A stretch of 64,000 nt of DNA from NCBI GenBank assembly GCA_016704895.1, contig JADIZG010000001.1, forward strand, positions 1-64,000, given 5' to 3'. Shown here piece by piece: positions 50,723 to 59,533 of this stretch. The position numbers were made by a program, and so were the translations under genes. The DNA comes from Betaproteobacteria bacterium (GTDB taxonomy: Bacteria; Pseudomonadota; Gammaproteobacteria; Burkholderiales; Casimicrobiaceae). A model generated the notes under the pieces. That model worked only from the letters and a program-made list of their open reading frames with translations. It had not been told where the DNA came from and searched no databases. Position 1 is the stretch's first letter. Each line of letters starts with the position of its first letter.

Positions 50723-50954
50723 ATGAACCTGCACCTCGGAGGGCACCTGAGCTGGTACGCGCCGCAGCGCGCTGCGGAGCTCGAGATCGAGCTGACCGCG
50801 CCGACGCCACTCGTCGACATCGCGTCGCGCCTCGGGCTCCCCGCGGCCGAGATCGCGTTCGCCGCCGTCAACGGCGTCGTCGTGCCGTTGCGCCAGCGCC
50901 GAGGTTCGCGATGCCGACCGCGTCGAGCTCTTCCCCCCCAACTGCGGCGGATGA
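50723..50954 (+). CDS. MoaD/ThiS-like small sulfur-carrier protein (one frameshift)
   Basis: About 76 residues, ATG directly after the AOR stop. Ubiquitin-like sequence MNLHLGGHLSWYAPQ, then PLVDIASRLGLPAAEIAFAAVNGVVVPL. One surplus base near 50890 must be removed; the next frame then reads EVRDADRVELFPPNCGG followed by TGA at 50952-50954. The C-terminal Gly-Gly is the thiocarboxylation site of the family. MoaD-like proteins next to AOR genes are thought to serve synthesis of the pterin cofactor. Uncorrected, the frame fuses with the E1 gene, which I consider false. Confidence 0.8.
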
Positions 50955-51010
50955 GACATCCGCGAGCGACTGCCGCGCCTCGCCGACCGAGCCCCCGCAA
51001 GGAATCCCTC

Positions 51011-53197
51011 ATGCCCGCGATCACCTCCCTCGAGTACCAGGCGCCCTGGCAGGAAATCCGCTCGACGCCCGAGGACTGGGACGCGCTGGGTGCCGTCGCG
51101 CTCGGGCGCATGCTGAGCCATCTGCACGTGATCCGGGCGTTCGAGGAAGCGGTCCTCGAGCTCGACGGACAGGGCCTCGTGCACGGCCCCGCGCACTCCA
51201 GCATCGGCCAGGAAGGCGGCGCGGTGGGCGTCATGGCCGAGCTCCGCGGCACCGACCTGATCACGGGCTCGCACCGGGGCCACCACCAGTTCCTCGCCAA
51301 GGGATTGCGCTATCTCGACGAAGGCGCGTCCGCGGCCGACGACCCGTTCGCGTCGCCGCGACTCGAGGAGTTCCTGTACCGGACGCTCGCCGAGATCCTG
51401 GGCCTCGCCGACGGCTACTGCCGGGGACGCGGCGGCTCGATGCACCTGCGCTGGGCCGAGGCGGGCGCGATGGGGACCAACGCGATCGTCGGCGGCGGCG
51501 TGCCGATCGCGACGGGCCTCGCCTGGGCCAGGCGCCGGCAGGGCAGGGGCGACGTCGCGTTCACGTTCTTCGGCGACGGTGCCGTGAACATCGGCGCCGT
51601 CACCGAGTCGATGAACCTGGCGGCGCTCTGGGATCTGCCGGTCTGCTTCTTCATCGAGAACAACGGCTACGCGGTCTCGACGACGATTCGCGAGGAGACG
51701 CGCGAGACGCGCATGTCCTCGCGCGGCGGCGCCTACGCGATTCCGGCGCTGCGCGTCGACGGCATGGATCCGGTCGCCGTGCGCATGGCGACGCGCATGG
51801 CGCTCGACGTGATGCGGTCGGGCAGGGGGCCGACCATCATCGAGGCCGAGGTCTACCGCTACTTCCACCACGGCGGCGGGCTGCTCGGCAGCGCCTTCGG
51901 CTACCGGACCAAGGAAGAGGAAGCGGCGTGGCGCGCGCGCGACCCGATCGCCCGGGTTGCCCACGAGATGATCGCGCGTCGCTGGCTGACCGAGGAAGGA
52001 CATGACGCGCTCCGCGCGCGCGCCGTGCAACTGGCGCGGCAGGCGACGGATCGGCTCACCGAGCCGGGCGACGGCAAGCGCCGCATCGTTGCCGGCCTCT
52101 GGCCCCGGCCGGAGTTCCGCGACGAGGGCCTGCGCGGCGATCTCGCCGAGTTCGACGACGCGCGTTTCGAGGAGCTCGAGACCGCGACCGGCGCGACCGG
52201 CGACGTCCGGTTCATCGACGCGGTCGCGCAGGTGATGGCGCGCGCCATGGAGAAGGACGAGCGCGTCTTCGTGATGGGCGAGGACATCCACCGGCTGAAG
52301 GGCGGCACCAACGGCGCGACCCGCGGCCTCGCCGCGCAGTTCCCGGACCGCATCGTGCCGACGCCGATCTCGGAGCAGGGCTTCGCCGGGCTCGCCGGCG
52401 GCGTCGCGATGGAAGGAACCTACCGTCCGGTCGTCGAGTTCATGTACCCGGACTTCGCGCTCGTCGCCGCCGACCAGGTGTTCAACCAGATCGCCAAGGC
52501 GCGCCACATGTTCGGCGGCGCGACGAGGATGCCGCTGGTCCTGCGCACCAAGGTCGCGCTGGGCACCGGCTACGGTTCGCAGCACTCGATGGATCCGGCC
52601 GGCCTGTACGCGATGTGGCCCGGCTGGCGCATCGTCGCGCCGTCGACGCCGTTCGACTACGTCGGCCTGATGAACAGCGCGCTGCGCTGCGAGGATCCGG
52701 TGCTCGTGATCGAGCACGTCGCGCTCTACGGAACGACCGGGCCCGGGCCGCTCGCGGACCTCGACTACTGCATTCCGCTCGGCAAGGCGAAGGTGGTGAA
52801 GCCCGGCTCCGCGTTCACCGTGCTCACCTACCTGGCGATGGTGCCGCTGGCGGTCCGCGCCGCGGCGGAGATGGGCGTGGATGCCGAGGTGATCGACCTG
52901 CGCTCGCTCGATCGCGCGGGGATCGACTGGGCGACGATCGAAGCGAGCGTGCGCAAGACGCACAACGTCGTCGTGCTCGAGCAGGGTCCGCTCACCGCCT
53001 CCTACGGCGCGATGCTGGTCGACGAGGTGCAGCGCCGCTGCTTCGACGACCTCGACCAGCCGGTCGCGCGCATCCACGGCGGCGAGTCGTCGCCGTCGGT
53101 GTCGAAGGTGCTGGAGCGCGCCGCGTTCGTCGGCCTCGAGGAGATCAAGGCCGGCTTCGCGCGCATGATGGCCGATCAGGGACGGCCGGTGGCATGA
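51011..53197 (+). CDS. Fused alpha/beta E1 component of a 2-oxoacid-dehydrogenase-like complex
   Basis: 728-residue TPP enzyme in which the alpha chain (about 1-370) and the beta chain (about 390-728) are one polypeptide. The TPP/Mg motif is GDGAVN...ENN (188-218); beta-chain landmarks are RVFVMGEDI, PISEQGFAGLAGGVAMEG, YPDFALVAADQVFNQIAK and VIDLRSLDRAG. ATG 51011 has AAGGA upstream. With the E2 and E3 genes it forms a full complex resembling pyruvate/acetoin dehydrogenases. Next to a transhydroxylase-type enzyme it recalls the hydroxybenzoquinone dehydrogenase (BqdLMS) of anaerobic resorcinol degradation. Substrate assignment is inference. Confidence 0.9.
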   Translation: MPAITSLEYQAPWQEIRSTPEDWDALGAVALGRMLSHLHVIRAFEEAVLELDGQGLVHGPAHSSIGQEGGAVGVMAELRGTDLITGSHRGHHQFLAKGLRYLDEGASAADDPFASPRLEEFLYRTLAEILGLADGYCRGRGGSMHLRWAEAGAMGTNAIVGGGVPIATGLAWARRRQGRGDVAFTFFGDGAVNIGAVTESMNLAALWDLPVCFFIENNGYAVSTTIREETRETRMSSRGGAYAIPALRVDGMDPVAVRMATRMALDVMRSGRGPTIIEAEVYRYFHHGGGLLGSAFGYRTKEEEAAWRARDPIARVAHEMIARRWLTEEGHDALRARAVQLARQATDRLTEPGDGKRRIVAGLWPRPEFRDEGLRGDLAEFDDARFEELETATGATGDVRFIDAVAQVMARAMEKDERVFVMGEDIHRLKGGTNGATRGLAAQFPDRIVPTPISEQGFAGLAGGVAMEGTYRPVVEFMYPDFALVAADQVFNQIAKARHMFGGATRMPLVLRTKVALGTGYGSQHSMDPAGLYAMWPGWRIVAPSTPFDYVGLMNSALRCEDPVLVIEHVALYGTTGPGPLADLDYCIPLGKAKVVKPGSAFTVLTYLAMVPLAVRAAAEMGVDAEVIDLRSLDRAGIDWATIEASVRKTHNVVVLEQGPLTASYGAMLVDEVQRRCFDDLDQPVARIHGGESSPSVSKVLERAAFVGLEEIKAGFARMMADQGRPVA

Positions 53198-53286
53198 TGC
53201 CGAAGGGGCGCTCCGACGACGCCTGTCCCGGCGCATCGCGCGAAGGCCGTCCGACGTCCGCGCGCCGCGACGCGACGGCGGCGGGA

Positions 53287-53455
53287 ATGCCCGGGCTGCG
53301 CGGCACCGATCACGCCGGGTTCACCGTGCCGGACGTCGACGAGGCCGTGCGGTGAGTCCCCTGCGTGCAACTCGAGCTCGAGTACTTTCCGCGGGGCAGG
53401 GACTGCGAGCGGGAGACGCCCGCCCGCGGCCCCCTGTCCGGCCCGCCGACTGACC
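53287..53455 (+). pseudogene. Remnant of a VOC (glyoxalase/dioxygenase-fold) gene with an internal deletion
   Basis: The first 22 residues MPGLRGTDHAGFTVPDVDEAVR are a typical VOC N-terminus. Only about 15 bases later another frame gives VQLELEYFPRGR, the usual VOC C-terminus (normally ~130 residues away). The middle of the domain is absent, and the tail runs to a shifted TGA near 53453. Either about 350-400 bases were deleted in the organism or the assembly collapsed here. An in-frame ATG at 53197 is a less likely start. It lies between E1 and E2, interrupting an otherwise tight operon. Confidence 0.65.
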
Positions 53456-53472
53456 CCTCCGGGAGACCCGCC

Positions 53473-54723
53473 ATGCCGATCGAGATCCTGATGCCGTCCA
53501 CCGGGGGCGACATGACCGAGGGCAACATCGCCCGCTGGGCGGTGAAGCCGGGCGATGCGATCCGCAAGGACGCCGTGCTGCTCGAGATCGAGACCGACAA
53601 GGCGCTGGTCGAGGTCCCCGCGCCCGGCGACGGCGTGCTCGCGACGATCCTCGCGCCCGACGGCGCGGAGCGCGTCAAGGCGGGCGCCGTGATCGGCCTC
53701 ATCGCGGTCGCGGGCGAGGACCCGGGCGCGCTTCGCGTCGCGGAGCCCGCGAAGGTGGCAGCGACGGGCGGTGCGCCGCGTGCCGACGTCGGCACGGCGG
53801 CCGTCCGCGCGCCGGAAGCGGCGCCTGCGGCGAGCCGCGTCGCGGCGAGCCCGCTGGCACGACGGATCGCTTCGATGCGGCAGATCGATCTTGCGACGGT
53901 CCCCGGCAGCGGTCCCAACGGTCGCATCGTGAAGGTCGACGTCGAGAAGGCCGCCGCGCGGGCGCCGACGCCAGCCGCGGCGCCGGCTGCCGCACCGACA
54001 GCGGTCGCGGCGGCGACGCCGTCCCCCGGGTCGGGCGAGCGTGCGGCGGGCTCGATCGTGCCGCACACGGCGATGCGGCGGGCGATCGCCCAGCGGCTGA
54101 CCCAGTCCAAGCAGTCGATCCCGCATTTCTACCTGACGATCGACTGCGACGTCGGCGCGCTGGTCGCGCTCCGCGCTGCGCTCGAGGCCCAGGCCGGCTT
54201 CAAGCCCTCGATCAACGATTTCCTCGTGCGGGCCGTGGCGCTGGCGCTGAAGGAAGTCCCGGGGATCAACGCCTCGTGGGGCGACGACGCCGTGCAGCGA
54301 CATGCCGTCGTCGACGTCAGCGTCGCCGTGGCGACGCCGGGCGGCCTCGTCACGCCCATCGTCCGCGACGCGGACGCGAAGAGCCTGCGCACGATCAGCG
54401 CGGAGATCCGCTCGCTCGCCGAGCGCGCGCGGGCGGGCCCGCTCAAGGCGCACGAGATCCAGGGCGGGAGCTTCACGATCTCGAACCTCGGGATGGCCGG
54501 CATCCGCGAGTTCTCCGCGATCGTCAACCCGCCGCAGTCCTGCATCCTGGCCGTCGGTGCGTCGGAGCAGCGCGCGGTCGTTCGCGACGGCGCGCTCGCG
54601 ATCGCCACGCTGATGACCTGCACGCTGTCGGCCGATCACCGGCTGGTCGACGGCGTGCTGGGCGCCGAGTTCCTCGCGGCCTTGCGGCGCCTCGTCGAAG
54701 CGCCGCTGTCGCTGCTCGCGTGA
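53473..54723 (+). CDS. Dihydrolipoyl acyltransferase E2 component
   Basis: 416 residues in three domains joined by Ala/Pro linkers. The lipoyl domain carries Lys43 in EIETDKALVEV. The peripheral-subunit-binding domain is near 120-160 (ASPLARRIASMRQIDLATVPGSGPNGRIVKVDV). The catalytic domain ends with the active-site HRLVDG (SADHRLVDGVLGAEFL). GGGAG precedes the ATG. It transfers the acyl group produced by E1 to CoA (or water, in an atypical complex) and hands reduced lipoate to E3, encoded seven bases downstream. Frame intact. Confidence 0.92.
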   Translation: MPIEILMPSTGGDMTEGNIARWAVKPGDAIRKDAVLLEIETDKALVEVPAPGDGVLATILAPDGAERVKAGAVIGLIAVAGEDPGALRVAEPAKVAATGGAPRADVGTAAVRAPEAAPAASRVAASPLARRIASMRQIDLATVPGSGPNGRIVKVDVEKAAARAPTPAAAPAAAPTAVAAATPSPGSGERAAGSIVPHTAMRRAIAQRLTQSKQSIPHFYLTIDCDVGALVALRAALEAQAGFKPSINDFLVRAVALALKEVPGINASWGDDAVQRHAVVDVSVAVATPGGLVTPIVRDADAKSLRTISAEIRSLAERARAGPLKAHEIQGGSFTISNLGMAGIREFSAIVNPPQSCILAVGASEQRAVVRDGALAIATLMTCTLSADHRLVDGVLGAEFLAALRRLVEAPLSLLA

Positions 54724-54730
54724 GGCCGAC

Positions 54731-56128
54731 ATGACGACACGCTACGACCTGATCGTGATCGGCGGCGGCCCCGGAGGCTACGTCGCCGCACTGCGCGCCT
54801 CGCAACTCGGCATGAAGGTCGCTGTAGTCGAGCGCGAGCACCTGGGAGGCGTCTGCCTCAACTGGGGATGCATCCCGACCAAGGCATTGCTGCGTTCCGC
54901 CGAGGTGCTGGACCTGATGCGCGACGCCGCGGCGTTCGGCCTCCGCGTGGAGGGCGTTTCGTTCGACCTCGACGCGATCGTCGCGCGGTCGCGCGCGGTC
55001 GCCGCGCGGCTGCAGTCGGGCGTGCGCGGCCTTCTGCGCAAGGGCTCGGTCGCCGTCGTGGAGGGCAGGGGCCGCCTGGCCGGACCGCGAACCGTCGAGG
55101 TGACGGGCCGCGACGGCGCGCGCAGCGAGCTCGCGGCCCCACACGTCATCCTCGCGACGGGCGCACGGCCGCGGGTGCTGCCCGGGCTCGAGCCCGACGG
55201 CGTGCGGGTGTGGAACTATCGCGATGCGATGACGCCGCGGGCGCTGCCCGCGTCGATCCTCGTCGTCGGCGCGGGCGCGATCGGCGTCGAGTTCGCGAGC
55301 TTCTACCGCAGCCTCGGCAGCGAGGTGACGCTCGTCGAGGCGGCCGACCGGGTCCTGCCCAACGAGGACCACGAGATCTGCGCGCTCGCGCGCAAGGCCT
55401 TCGAGCGCCGCGGCATGCGCGTGCACACCGGGACCGTGGTGGAGTCGCTCAGCTTCGACGACGATGGCGTCGCGGCCGCGCTGCGCGGCCCGGAGGGGGC
55501 ACGCGAGGTCCGCGTCGAGCGCGTGATCAGCGCGGTCGGCATCGAGGCCAACGTCGAGGACCTCGGCCTCGAAGGCACGGGCGTCCGGCTCGACCGCGGG
55601 CACGTCGTCGTCGGCCCGTGGCTCGAGACCGGCGAGCCGGGCGTCTACGCGATCGGCGACCTCACGGCACCGCCGTGGCTCGCGCACAAGGCGAGCCACG
55701 AGGCGACGATCTGCGTCGAGAAGATCGCCGGGCTGGCGCACGTGTCGCCGCTGGACGTGAACCGCATTCCGGCATGCACTTACTCGCACCCGCAGGTCGC
55801 GAGCCTCGGCCTGACCGAGCACAAGGCGCGCGCGCGCGGCCTCGAGGTGCGGACCGGCACGTTCCCGTTCGCGGCCAGCGGCAAGGCGATCGCGATGCGG
55901 CAGGAGGAAGGCATCGTCAAGACGGTGTTCGACGCGACGACCGGCGAGCTCCTCGGCGCGCACATGATCGGGTCGGACGTGACCGAGCTGATCCAGGGCT
56001 TCGCCACCGCCATGTCGGCGGAGGCGACCGAGACCGAGCTCGCGCACACGGTCTTCCCTCACCCGACGTTGTCCGAAGCGATGCACGAATCGGTGCTGCA
56101 CGCTCTGGGCCGCCCGTTGCATCACTGA
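54731..56128 (+). CDS. Dihydrolipoyl dehydrogenase E3 component
   Basis: 465-residue flavoprotein that reoxidises dihydrolipoamide with NAD+. FAD fold GGGPGGYVAALRASQLG, redox-active disulfide C42LNWGC47IP, NAD-binding VVGAGAIGVEFASFYRSLGSEV, and the C-terminal catalytic HPTLSEAMHE. Probably an operon-dedicated copy serving the adjacent E1-E2; the housekeeping lpd would be elsewhere. Frame intact. Confidence 0.94.
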   Translation: MTTRYDLIVIGGGPGGYVAALRASQLGMKVAVVEREHLGGVCLNWGCIPTKALLRSAEVLDLMRDAAAFGLRVEGVSFDLDAIVARSRAVAARLQSGVRGLLRKGSVAVVEGRGRLAGPRTVEVTGRDGARSELAAPHVILATGARPRVLPGLEPDGVRVWNYRDAMTPRALPASILVVGAGAIGVEFASFYRSLGSEVTLVEAADRVLPNEDHEICALARKAFERRGMRVHTGTVVESLSFDDDGVAAALRGPEGAREVRVERVISAVGIEANVEDLGLEGTGVRLDRGHVVVGPWLETGEPGVYAIGDLTAPPWLAHKASHEATICVEKIAGLAHVSPLDVNRIPACTYSHPQVASLGLTEHKARARGLEVRTGTFPFAASGKAIAMRQEEGIVKTVFDATTGELLGAHMIGSDVTELIQGFATAMSAEATETELAHTVFPHPTLSEAMHESVLHALGRPLHH

Positions 56129-56150
56129 ACGATGAAAGCAGGAGCAAAGC

Positions 56151-58328
56151 ATGGACAACCTGGATGACGTGACGGCGACGGTCCCGGACGGAGCGATGCC
56201 CGCCGCCGCGCCGGTCAGGACGATCCTCAAGAGCGTGTGCCGCAGCTGCCACGGCGGCTGCGGCGTGAACCTGCACGTCGAGGATGGCCGCCTGGTCAAG
56301 GTCGAGGGCGACCGGACCTCGCCGCTCAACCGGGGGCGGCTGTGCCCGATCGGCACGTCGACGCTCGACCTCGTCTACCACCCGGACCGGCTCAAGTACC
56401 CGATGCGCCGCACCGGCGCGCGCGGCGAGGGCAAGTGGGAGCGGATCAGCTGGGACGAGGCGCTCGACGAGATCGCGCGGCGCCTGCAGGCGATCAAGGA
56501 CGAGCACGGCGCGCAGGCGATCGCGCTGGGCACCGGCACCGGCCGCCACCACATCCGCTGGGTGTCGCGCTTCGGCCACGCGCTGGGCACGCCCAACTGG
56601 TGCGAGCCCGGCTTCGCGCAGTGCTTCCACCCGCGCATCAACACGATGTTGTTGACCTTCGGCGAGTTCCCGGTCAACGACTTCACGAGCGGCACCAAGC
56701 CCGAGTGCATCGTCTACTGGGGACACAACCCGATGAACTCGGGCCCCGACGGCGAGACGCGGTTCGTCGTCCGGGATTCGCTCGCCGGCAAGCCGAAGAC
56801 GATCGTCGTCGACCCGCGCCGCACCGAGCTCGCGAAGAACGCGGACCTGTGGCTGCAGCTGCGCCCCGGCACCGACGACGCGCTGGCGCTCGCGATGCTG
56901 CACGCGATCATCGAGGAGAAGCTCTACGACGCCGCGTTCGTGCGCGACTGGACGCACGGCTTCGAGCAGCTGGCCGAGCGCGTGAAGCGCTACAGCCCCG
57001 AATGGGCGGCGCCGATCACCTGGGTGCCGGCGGAGAAGATCCGGGCCGCCGCGAGGCTCTATGCCGCGACCAAGCCGTCGATGATGGAGTGGGGCTGCGC
57101 CATCGAGCACACGCCGAACTGCATCCAGACGGTGCGCGCGATCTCGATGCTGCCGGCGCTGACCGGCAACGTCGACGTGCCCGGCGGCTGGGTCTTCGGC
57201 ATGAAGGGCTGGGCCGATTCCCGAGCCTGATCGAGAACCTCACGCCGGAAATGAACGCGAAGCGGCTCGGCGCGGACCGGTTCAAGATGCTCTCCGGCGA
57301 GGGAGCGGACCTGCCTGCCGCGCACATCCCGACGCTGCTCTAGGCGATGCGCGACGGCGTCCCCTATCCCGTCAAGGCGTTCATGGTCTTCGGCAACAAC
57401 ACGCTGACGACCTTCGGCAACGCCAAGGAAGCGCACGAAGCGCTGATGAAGCTCGACCTGCTCGTCGTCGCCGACCTGTTCATGACGCCCACCTGCGAGC
57501 TCGCCGACATCGTGCTGCCGGCGGCGTCCTGGCCCGAGCTCGACCAGCTCGCCGCGCTGCCGACGATCGCCGGCAACGTCGTGCTCGCGCAACGCAAGGC
57601 GGTCCGCGTCGGCGAGTGCAAGGCCGACGAGGAGATCTTCATCGAGCTGGCGCGCAAGATGAAGCTGCCGGTCGGCACCGAGGACCTCGACGTCGTGCTC
57701 GGGGACCAGCTGGCGCGCGGCTGCGGCATGCCGCTGGACGAGCTGCGGGAGCGCGGCTTCCACGACATGCCGATGCGCTTCCACAAGTACAGGGACAAGG
57801 GCTTCAAGACGCCGACCGGCAAGATCGAGCTCTATTCGACGCGCCTCGAGGCGATGGGCTACGACCCGCTGCCCTACTACGAGGAGCCGCCCGAGAGTCC
57901 GCTCGCGACGCCCGAGGTGGCGAAGGACTTCCCGCTGGTGCTGACCTCGGGCGCGCGGATCCCGTTCTTCTTCAATTCCGAGCACCGCCAGATCCGGGCG
58001 CTGCGCCGCGCCTACCCGAACCCGATCATGGAGGTGCATCCGGACACCGCGGCGTCGCTGGGCATCAAGCACGGCGACTGGGTCTGGATCGAGACGCTGC
58101 GCGGCAAGATCCAGCAGAAGGCCAAGGTCACCGAAGGCATAGACCCGCGCGTCGTGCACGTCGAGCACGGCTGGTGGTTTCCCGAGGACAAGAGCCCCGA
58201 CCACGGTGTGTGGCGCTCCAACGCCAACGTGCTGACGCGCAACGGGCCTCCGTACGACCCGGCGATGGGCACCTACCACCTGCGCGGCCTGCTGTGCCGG
58301 GTCTCCCGGTGGCCCCGCCAACGCCTGA
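56151..58328 (+). CDS. Molybdopterin oxidoreductase with N-terminal [4Fe-4S] (frameshift and in-frame TAG)
   Basis: About 720 residues in all. C30-x2-C33-x3-C37-x27-C65 forms the [4Fe-4S] site of FDH/NAP-type enzymes. Cys158 in AQCFHPR is the likely Mo or W ligand; no Tat signal and no Fe-S partner gene is seen. One base seems missing near 57205 (MKG to LGRFPSLIENL), a TAG interrupts HIPTLL-stop-AMRDGVPYPV at 57341-57343, and the tail YDPAMGTYHLRGLLCRV needs another shift to reach TGA 58326-58328. Either errors or a dying gene. Candidate for a second redox step of the pathway, for example oxidation of hydroxyhydroquinone. AGGAG precedes the ATG. Confidence 0.78.
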
Positions 58329-58520
58329 TCCGGCGCGCGCGGAGCCGCCGATGCCCGGCTGCGGCCGGGCGCCGCAGGCGCGCGTGGCCGGCCGGGTCCG
58401 CGGCGAAGGCGGCCGGTCGCGGCCCGGCGTCCGCCCGGGGGGCGCGCCCGGCGGCCCCCCGCGGGGGGGGCCCCGGGGGGGCCGGGCCGGGGGGGGGGGG
58501 GGGGGGGCGGCGATCACCGA
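58329..58520. other. Second low-quality poly-G stretch, before the LysR gene
   Basis: About 190 bases, nearly all G or C, with growing G runs that end in about twenty consecutive G (58488-58507 region) eleven or so bases before the LysR start codon. It carries no gene and hides whatever promoter or operator lies here. Same appearance as the stretch at 37.5-38.05 kb. Confidence 0.75.
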
Positions 58521-59452
58521 ATGACCGCTCCCCTGAAGCTCAGCCAGTTGCGCCACCTCGTCGCCGTCGTCGAGGCCGGCACCGTGCGGCAGGCGGCGAA
58601 GTCGCTCTTCCTGTCGCAGTCGTCGGTGACGAAGAGCATCCAGCAGCTCGAGGAAGCCGTCGGCGTGGACCTGCTGCACCGCACGACGCACGGCGTCACG
58701 CCCACGGCCGCCGGCCGGGCGATCATCGCGCGCGCCAAGGCCATCGAGGCCGAGCTGCGCGAGGCGCGCAACGACATCGACAACATCCTGGGTTCGGGGA
58801 CCGGCGAGGTCCGGATCGCCGCCTCGCCGACCGTCGCGATCTCGCTGCTGCCGCGGGCGGTGCTCGAGTTCAAGCGGACGCGCCCCCAGGTGTCGCTCCA
58901 GCTGCAGGAGGGCGTCTATCCCGACGTCCTGAAGGCGGTGCGCAGCGGCGACCTCGACCTCGCGATCTGCCTCGTGCCGGAATGGGTGGAGGACGAGACC
59001 GTCTCGTTCGAGATCCTGCTGAGGGACACGGTGGCGCCGGCGGTGCGCGTCGGCCACCCGTTCGAGCGGCAGAGGATGAAGCTCGCCGACCTGCTCTCCG
59101 CCGACTGGGTCATCTACCGTCGCGGACAGAGCGGCCGCGACATCTTCGAGCACACGTTCGCCTCCGAGGGCTTGAGCCTCCCCTGGGCACGATCGAGAGC
59201 TCGTCGTTCGCCTGCGTGCTCGCGCTCGTCGAACGCGGCGACTACGTGACGCTGCTGCCGATGCAGCTCCTCGCGGACCACTCGGTGCGGCGGGGCGTTT
59301 CCCAGGTCACGATGCAGACGCCGATGCCGTCGTGGAACGTCGCGGTGATCTACCGCGCCCAGCACGAGCTGTCGGGCGTCTGCGTGGCGTTCCTCGAGGA
59401 GCTGAGGTCGGTCGCCCGGGAGATCGTCGCGGGCGGCAACGCCCGCGGGTGA
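58521..59452 (+). CDS. LysR-family transcriptional regulator (one frameshift)
   Basis: About 310 residues. N-terminal winged helix LSQLRHLVAVVEAGTVRQAAKSLFLSQSSVTKSIQQLEEAVGVDLLHRT, then a periplasmic-binding-like effector domain. Near 59180 one base seems missing: EGLSLP is followed in the next frame by PPLGTIESSSFACVLALVERGDYVTLLP to the stop at 59452. It follows the second molybdoenzyme in the same direction and faces tauC tail to tail. The best guess is that it controls the aromatic operon and perhaps the TRAP genes; LysR regulators govern comparable anaerobic dihydroxybenzoate clusters. Confidence 0.85.
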
Positions 59453-59533
59453 CGGCGGCCGGGCCGCGGCGCCGCGGTACGCGACGTCCACGACGCGCGC
59501 CGTTTGGCGCCGGCCCGCGCCCCGGGCGTGCCG

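Noticed and set aside
50723..53197. MoaD-like domain fused to E1
   Set aside because: The linker has Arg/Pro junk typical of a wrong frame; removing one base gives a proper MoaD end (Gly-Gly, stop), and E1 has its own ATG and ribosome site at 51011.
48719..53236. 1505-codon open frame antisense to the AOR, MoaD and E1 genes
   Set aside because: Composition effect of GC-rich DNA: Arg/Ala/Asp/Val-rich with no motifs, exactly opposite well-supported genes.
57341..57343. TAG read as pyrrolysine or another recoded residue
   Set aside because: No PYLIS-like context or pyl genes are seen, and the same gene has a frame change close by; an error or mutation is simpler.
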